Positions 39,678 to 49,100 of a stretch of 64,000 nucleotides of DNA are shown here, piece by piece. The notes beneath the pieces are model-generated. The model did not search any database and had not been told where the DNA came from. It worked only from the letters and a program-made list of their open reading frames with translations. Origin of the DNA: Liopterus haemorrhoidalis (lineage: Eukaryota; Arthropoda; Insecta; Coleoptera; Dytiscidae); assembly GCA_963971575.1 (NCBI GenBank), contig OZ020617.1, positions 24,310,740-24,374,739 of the forward strand. The letters run 5' to 3'. Every line of letters starts with the position of its first letter. Positions within the stretch are counted from its first letter, which is position 1. A program made the translations under genes and the position numbers.

Positions 39678-42600
39678 TCGGTAAAAATTGTAGCCAAACG
39701 GCTAAACCTAGAGAGTTGAAATTTGACATGCTTATACAACTCTTTGACCCGCACATAGGAAAAATACTAAAACATATTCCCCTAAAAATATAAGCAAATA
39801 TATGCTCATCGAAAAAAAAAAAAAAATTTACAATTCTGTGTATGGTATCAAATGAAAGCCCTTGAAACCTGAATTAACGATCAAAATTTTATTTTTGCAA
39901 AATAAATTATTTTGACGCGATTTTTGCGAGAATTGTGCAAAATTTTGTCCCACACCCTGTAGCCCAGATGGTTTAAACTAAAAATCTGAAAAAATTCTAA
40001 GTAATGTACATTGGTGTGAACCGGAATAGTAAAACAGGAATTTTTGATCAGATTATGTTTTCGGAAAATAACGCATTTTTTGTGTTTTTAACTAAAATAT
40101 GTAAAATATTTAATCCGCTATTTAACACAGTAAAGGAGTAAACGTTCGTAGATCAGTGGTAACGTTCTCGCTTCGTAAGTTGCAAACTACTGTTCAACTC
40201 CCGCCAATTTTTATTTTTTCTGTTTTTTTTTTGCATTTTTATTTTGTTTAAATTATTTTGTCAAAATTCTAGTTATATTTTGGCAAATGTTGCATTTAAT
40301 TTTTAAAAGCGTAAATTTAATAACCAGTGGGAAGTGTTGATATTATAATTTAATTCTATGTTTGAATGTATACGAAATCAGAGGGGCGGAGTTTATGACT
40401 TAAACAACCAATGGAAGCCGTAGGCGCAATTTTCAAAATATTAATGAACCTTGCTATATACAAAAAAATACTGCAAATTTTTAGAAACCCAAATAATGGT
40501 ATTAGGCATTCGAATTAAAATTAATAAAAAAATATTTTAACATAAAATTTGTTTTGGCTTCCCAAATAATCATCATTCACTAAATACCTGCGAAACCTTA
40601 AAACGTATGAAAATTCACACTTCACATAATTTTTTCTTGGTACCCATTTTTCGTTTCTACATGTTCCAAGTGAATGTAAGACAAAATTCACAAAAAAAAT
40701 CTCTCTGTCTGTCTGATATCCTTTTTTTTCTATGGGTTTATTTATCTGACATTCAAAAAACAAGAGCTATATATATTTTCTCGTAATTTAATGTCATGAC
40801 AGAGTGAAACCAGGTTTCGAGCCTATGATATGGCATCTTAAAATTTGAAGTTAAGAGGCGAATGTAGCCACCTCCAAAGTCCATCGTTGCACGCGGGGTG
40901 CGGTGGCGAGAAGTCGTATTACGTCATTGGGGGAGTGACCAAAGTGGAAGTAGCTTACAGGGAGAGGGAAAAGTGCTAATATTTATAAATCAACCTGTAT
41001 TTTTGGGAATCATAAAATATAGATTAAATATATTCGAATCAATTTGATTTTTTTTTTTTTAATTTCAAGATATGAAAGAAAATATCAAAATTTTAATAAG
41101 TAAATATGTAAATAAATTTTAATAAAAAATAAAGTAAATAAATTAAATATTTAAATAAGTTTAAATTTGTATTTTGATTTATTTTTAATTTTCAATTTTA
41201 CAGTGCTATACTTTTTTCAATTTCACATGACTGTTACTCAGTAAATGAATAAAAATTACAAATGTTAACACTTAACCACTCTATATTGTAATTTTATCTT
41301 TAAAATAAGCTCTTGTATGTGAAAAGTGATGAATATTTATTACCAATTCTGATTTTACAGATAATTTTGTAGAAATAATAGTTTTTTTTTTATCATCAAA
41401 AAATTATGTTAATAATCATAGATTCACCCCTTTAGGGGTTGATTTAATCTTTTGGTTAAACTCGATTACAGTATAACAATCCCATACGTTACCATAACAA
41501 CCATGTTCTGACCATTTGGTTATAGTTAACTAAGCTTTCAGAAGCCGGCCATAATTATTTAACGCAATTTTTGGGACCATTTTTTTGTGTCAATATGAAT
41601 TTGTATTCTACCACGGAAAGTCTAAAATAAAGCAGGTAAATTTGACGTCACAAACTGTTTTATTCCAAAGATCTTCTGTTACCCATTTCAACCAAATTCA
41701 AAGATATGTGTAGGAAACGAAGGCGGAGCTTAAGACTCCCTCTACTATGATTAGATTAGTTTAAAACCACGCTACCAGATGGATACATCTCTGGATGCTT
41801 GTAAATGCCAGTATTTCATATAAATAGTGTTTCGGTGTGGGCCAAAGAATTGGTGCTAAATATTAATTAATTTTCATAAATAAGGGCTCATTTTAAAGAT
41901 AAAAGTACAATCTATAGGATTCTAGCTATGGAATTTGCAATTGTTATTGATTTACGGAGGAACAGTGATGTGAAGTTAGACAAAGTTTAGGACATTGTAA
42001 AACTGAAAATTAAAAATAAAACCAAATTTTAACTCTTAAATCCAACAGAGCCAATCTTTATCTTCAAATTAAAAAAAAAAATCAAATTGATCCAACATTT
42101 GGTTCAAATTCTTTGGCCCTTTCAAATGCACGTATCTGTTGAGCGTAACCCAGGTACAGTACGCTCTTAAACGTACACATAAATGTTCAATACTCAAAAT
42201 GAAATGGGAACTTTTGTTTTTTACAAATTTTAATTTTTTACAATTAAGAAAAGTAATTGTTCAAACGAGTTATTTGTAATTTGAAACCTTTTGTGTTCTT
42301 CTTTGGAATTAAGAATAAATTATGGACATTGATGTCCGTATTAGAATAATTTTCTGTGAAATATATGAACAAAGTTCAAACTTATTAAAATGTACATTTA
42401 TTTGGGATTCTAATAAAAATATTAAATAAATTTAACGTCTCATTTGAAGCAGTAACATTCAGCACGCTTTAAAAAATCTATAAACTATAAAAATGTAATT
42501 ATTTCTAAATTGGAAAAAAAAGAAGAATTTCATGGCGCAAATACCAAAATTTTAATTTGAACAAATTTGATACAAATCGGTTATATGCATTGTTTTCAAG

Positions 42601-43068
42601 TATCTACGAGTCTGCCAAAACTAAATTTGAGTTTAAAGTTTTTCTGTAAGACAAATTGAAAGAAAATATTTAAGTTCTTACAATGAACTAAAATTATCAT
42701 GACTGGAATGTTTATCTAGCTCATTCTATACAGTGTTGCCAGATTTAAGGCTTGACAACGTCGACTGAATTGTGCTTGTCTGACAAAGTCGGAATCGTAC
42801 ATTTTTTGTATAAAAAGTTATATACAAAAACTACTGGCGCGCACTCTTCACGACAAATCAGTGAACTAAATTTGTATATAAATATACGATCTACCCTCGT
42901 ATTCAGACCATTTGTGAAATTTTCTCTGTCATTGCTGCTATATAATCAGGGTGCAAGAGCTCCAAAAAACATGAAAAACGTTTTCAGACCATTCCCCTGG
43001 TCTGAAAACGTCAATTTTGGTTTGACACCGTCCATTGAGTACATAGAATTGGCTTGCATAAGCGGTAA

Positions 43069-43103
<35 letters not shown>

Positions 43104-46100
43104 TCTTGAATACTCGTCAAAAGTTTATTAATAAAATATTAAGAGACGTTTCGACTGGTAAATTCAGTCATCCTCAGTCTAGAGTACGTTGTCAATATAT
43201 TGACATATTTTATTAATAAACTTTTGACGAGTATTCAAGAATTTTTATTTCCTCCTACATTTTTCGTCAATAACAACAATCTAACTATATATATGTATAT
43301 ATATATACAGCGTGATCCAAGAAATTGGATTCAAATGGAAAAATTTTGAAATTTCCATTTTTGTGGAAAATTATCAATTAACCACTGTCTTACAGGAAGT
43401 GAAAATTATGAGGGGGCCTCATCCAACTGCAATATCATAGTCTGTCTTTGTAAAAGTGGCATATCATTCAAAATGTTAATAAAAGAATTTTGTAAGAAAT
43501 TTAAGAAACATCAGTATTAAAATTTTGTAAAAAAAAATGGTCCAAATAAATGTTTTTCCGTAGGACCACACTAAACATTTTTTGTGATATTTAATCAATA
43601 TAAGTCAAATGCATAAAATATAAATGTTAGTACCAGAGGTAACGGGTATGCCCTATATTTTTATATATTATACCTACATTTTACTATTATTAATTTTTAC
43701 CGACCGCCAACATATATAAGGGAGGTATTGTGATCATACCGATTTTGACATTTCGAGATTTCGATGGATCTCCACGAATTGAGGTCCCTACATATTGTTT
43801 TGACTATTTTTAGCATGACGTCTGTCTGTCCATCCGTCCGTCTGTGTATACGTGCAGAGCAAATTCGGCTAAAAGGATTTTTATGAAACTGCATATTTAA
43901 GCTTTTGATATCAATGGCACGAGTTGATCAACTTTTGGATAAGATGAGGTAAAAATCGGTTAACTAGAAATGGGGGTTTACTCGTGTCGATTTTAAGATT
44001 TTTGCAAATATTTAGCAACAGAAAAATATTTCGAAAAAAATTATTTAACAAAAGTTGCTATAAATGCAATAGTATCTATATTTTCATACTTACATGTAAC
44101 GTTTCCATGGTCATGATAAATAATATCTCTGTTAGAAAATATTAGGCCAAGTTATTTCTACTCAGCTGCTAGAATGTATTTTATACCAGTACTTTGGATG
44201 GTGGTCGGTCCTGTGGTGGCCACAGCTGTTTTTTTTTACATTTATTTTACCTTACAATAACTTAAACATTTTTTAAAATCATTTTCGCCATTTGTGATAC
44301 TTCTAATAATAATATTAATGACTTTCTGAATTAAATTAATTCCACATTTGTCACCATTAAATTCATCCATGAAACTAAGAAAGATGGCCGGCGCCCTTTT
44401 GTTTTTGTTTTTAGCACAAAATTGTGGATATGCATTCAATGATTTATAATTTTCTACTTAAGAAGAAATGTTTAATCTAGAAGATAAATATTTCGAAGAA
44501 GTGGTTGAATGCGTTTATTTATTTATTATTTTTTAATAAGATTCATTATTTACTAAAAATTAGTATTACCATAGAATTAGCGGCCCAACGACCGCTTACC
44601 TTGCAACAATATCGGAGTGTATGTCGCTAAACGCTAGACGACCGCCGGTTTAACATAGAATGAATACAGACAAGGCTAGCGATAGACATGGCTTATGTAT
44701 ATTGGGAAACGACTTGCATTCAGGTGCATATTTTCAGCACGAAACTATTTACATTATATAAAATGGTACAAATTACTCTATCTAATTAAAAAATACAGAA
44801 AATAATGTGTTTTTTATTCATAAGTACCGAATTATTTGTTACACAGAATATGAAACTATTATTTAAGTAAAATAAATGTAGTGCGAAAGTAAGTGGATAG
44901 GCGGCGCATGAGACGCATACCCAGACCGCACGCCACTAGTTGATACTAGTCTATTGTATCCACTTTATTTTTGTGAAGTAATCGCATTGATTACACTGGG
45001 ATATCATAAAGCAGTCATATTGCTGCTTCTTTATTATCAATGCACAGATCATTGTACCCGTAAATAAATATGAATTTCTTTTTCACATTATCACATATCT
45101 TTTCATTTTTGATGTGTTAATAATACGTGTAACATTACAGTGTTTGGTATCATATCGAGTAGTATTGATGCAGGTACAGACAAACGATTCATTTTGTAAA
45201 CAGGCGACGTAAACTTATGGTATTTACAAACACAGTATAGTACTGTAAATGTATTTTCTCTTCTTTATGATTTTCTTAATTTCATTTTATTTCCTCTTGC
45301 TTAATTTATTGTAAGGATACAGTATACAGTGATGAATGGATCCGTCGGTCATAGTAATTTAATATTGTAACACACTGTAACACTTGTTTATTGATGTAAA
45401 TAATTACAAACATGAAATAAAAATGATATAACAAGGTTTAACGTGTTTGGTACCGCGGTTGGCCGTCAACTGTGTAGCCTAATAGCCATTGGTCATCTAC
45501 GCATGTGTCAGGGGAGGATAGGCAACTTGTAATGTTACAGTCGGCCGTCCTGGAGACGACATCGTCCTCGATGTCATCATCGGAAGGTGGATCGTCTTCT
45601 TCATCGGAGGAGGATTCTCCGTTTACCCACGGTTTCATCCGTTCGGATGGTAAGATGCCTTCGTAGGGCTTCTGCGTACGGGGGTGGCCTGGAACATCGG
45701 CCAAGACGAACCTGTCATTGTCGAGGACCCTTTTGACCTGGTACTGCCCCACGAACTTTGATGCCATCTTCGGGGCACGATCAGAAGGTGGAGATACCCT
45801 CTGAATTGAGACCAGCTGACCTTGTCGGTATGCGGTTACTGGCCTTCGACTGCTGTCATATCGGACTTTGTTTCTTTCTTGAGACTTTTTTATGTTTTCT
45901 TCTGCTTCTAGGTGCGAAATGCTTTCATGGGTTTTTAGGACTAGTTCTCTTCGCATTCCTCTAGGGACGACGTAAAGGAGTCTTCCCTCATATCTCTTCA
46001 TTAGTTTACCGGAGACAATCAGATAATTTGGATCTCGATTTGCACCGTCTTTGACTCGTTCCTTGATACGGGTGATTTCTTCGTCTACGTCTTGTAAGAT

Positions 46101-49100
46101 AACCAGCTTGTCGTGTAGCTCATCGGCAGCTTGTTCTATGACATAGGTATAACATCTACTAAGACAATCAACGTGACTAATATTTTTACCATGACGGTGT
46201 TCGATCATACTCTTCCAGTTTGATGCACCAGCCGAATATTTGTCTATTGGCATCCTTCTTAGCCAAAGTCTGTTTCAGGGCACTACAGTCTGTAATGATT
46301 TTAAACTTCTTACCAAGCAGGTAAATATGAAACTTGTCTATAGCTTTGATGACGGCTAGAGTCTCAAGTTTGAAACTACTGTACCTAGACTCTTCAGGCG
46401 TCGTCTTCCAGCTTGCGTAACACACGGGATGAAGTTTATTGTCTTCATGTCGTTGTAGTAATATGGCGCCTAGGCCACTAGCGCTAGCATCGGTATGCAG
46501 CTCAGTCTCTAGATATCTGTTGTAGATTTTTAATATGGGTTCGCTCACCAGACATGTCTTAAGGTTCTCGAATGCTGAGCGTTGAACCTCATTCATAACG
46601 AACTTCTTGTCTTTCTGAAGTAAGTCGGATTAACGGCTTGGCTATCGTGGCGTAACTTTTTATGAACCTCCTGAAATAGCCTGTTAAGCCTAGAAAACGT
46701 CTAAGCTCATGCTCGTTTGTCGGCAGTGGGAAGCGTTCAACTGCTGACGTCTTTTCATTACCAGGTTGTATCATATCTTTGGAAATACGGTAACCTAAAT
46801 ATTCCAAATGTTTCATTGCAAATTTGCATTTGTCTAGGCGAAGTTGTAATCTGCTTCTTTTTATTCGTTCCATTATCTTTTTCAGGGTAGCAATATGCTC
46901 TTGTAATGATTTGCTTGCAACCAAAATGTCGTCGAGATATATTTGAATCTCACCACTCACCACTAGATCGTGAAAGATCTCTGTCACAAACCTCTGGAAA
47001 ACAGCAGGACCATTGCATAACCCAAAAGGCATTATAACGTATTCATATTGTCCTCCAGGCACTACAAATGAGGTATACTTTATAGATCGCTCTTCTAAAT
47101 AAACATGATGAAATCCGCTCTTAAAATCCAATGTTGAAAAGTACTCTTTCTGGCTTAATTATTTATCTAGTCATCGATATTCGGAAGAGGATATTTATCT
47201 TTGAAAGTCACCTTGTTAAGGGCTCGATAGTCCACGCAGAGACGATATTCATTATTTTTCTTTCTAACAAGGACTATGGGGCTTGCGTAGTCCGAAACGC
47301 TGGGTCGTATCACTCCCTTCTTCAACAGCCTGTTAATTTCAGCATCAACAAATTCTTTTTCATGGAATGATAATCGTCGAGGGGAAAACCCTATTGGCCT
47401 ATCATCTTTAATTGTGATCTTCATCTTGGTTCGGATTTCTTCCGGGAAATCTTGAGAATCTATCACTATTTCACGGATTTCGCGTTTAGTGTTCAAGGCC
47501 ACTTCACCAACATTAACCTCAATTGGGCCACATAAACAGTCAGTGTCAATTCTAAAAATGTCTGATTCACTACACTCACTAGCAGGCACTTCTACTTTCG
47601 GCTTGCGAATCGTTAAGCGTGTTCTACTTTATTCATCAATTTTCTAAACTTTTTTCTTTGAACTAGAAGTTGTCAAAGTTTTAATACAATTTATTTTTCA
47701 ATTTTTTGGTAGAGAATGAAATTCTTACACGTCTTTCAGTTCATTTAAAGTACCAACATAAAAATATAATTCATATCTTGTCAAATGTTTATAACCTAGC
47801 TATTAGATTTGTAAAATTTACGTACAAAACACAATTTATATATTCGCTTATTCAAACCAATGATCAACAAAACACTATTAAACACGTGGAAATACAAAAT
47901 ATTTACAAGCGTAATTTTAATGTTGGTACTATTGTTAAAACTGTCTACTGCGCATGCACCGAGTTCCAAGTTGGATGTGTTTTCAAGAATAGTTGGATCA
48001 AATCTAGTTTTGAATAAAGTTGACCTTGACTACATACCGTGTTCTACACTGTACAATTTCACTGATTTATTTCTAGTACAAGTTCTAGTCAAAGAAATAA
48101 GTATGAAAATTTGATGAGAATTGTATAATGTAGAACACGCTTTACACAACTATTAGTGTAGATCAGTTCAACATAGGTTAAAAACTCCCTGCCTAAAAGT
48201 AGATCATCACGAATTGATAGATCTGGTACCACTATAGCTTCAAGTTCATAATGTTCATTGTCCATTTGGATTTCTAAGTCAACAACTTCACTACACATCA
48301 CTCGTGTATCGTTTAGTCCGATTAACACATTTTGAGATGGACGCACTTGCACATCTAGTTCGCAGATTAATTTCTCACGGATCAAGTTTGATTTCGCGCC
48401 CGTGTCGAGCATAGCGCATACCGCTCGACCGTTAACTACACACTCTTTGTGAAATAGGTGGTTGTCAGTTTCAATACGGTGCACTGAGGATACCGTTGCA
48501 TCGATTGAAGATTGTTTCTCGTCGCTTTTACGTTTTTCTGGGCACTCACGGGCTATGTGTCCCTGTTTATTACACTTAAAACACACAATCGCATTTCTTG
48601 TGGTGCTAACAGCATTTTTCGCAGAGTCAACTACACCAGTTTTGTCGGGTGTCTTAACTTGGTTAAAGTCTCTAACTTTGTAGTACGGACTGTGAAATTA
48701 TCGATCCCTCGAATGAGATGTTGGATCATTTCCTCATCCCTCATTTTGATCTGTCGCCCTAAGCGTACCTTCGCATGGAAATAGTCCTCGAATGACTCGT
48801 TTGACTTCCAACGCATGCTTCGTATCTTTTCTAAAATATCTATTTCATCGATCCTGTTACCAAAAAGATCTCACAACTCGCTTTTAATTCCAGCCCATGG
48901 CTTACAATGAATATCAGGTGTCGATTCATACCATTTACGAGCGTTGCCTAGTAAGCGATTTGTTGCCAACACTTTCATCGTTTGGTCTGATACTTCGTAC
49001 ATTAACTGAATGTCATCGACTCGCTGTAGCCAGACTTCAACATCAAGCGATTCGTCACCAGCTTGCCCGAATTTAGGAATTTGCGCACCGATTTCTGAAA

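Noticed and set aside
43143..43180. Confirmed hammerhead ribozyme
   Set aside because: The core has an extra base and a diverged CUGAUGA box; reported only as a candidate to test.
42752..43216. 154-codon open frame
   Set aside because: Runs through a (TA)n tract and a hairpin repeat; no recognisable domain or codon bias.
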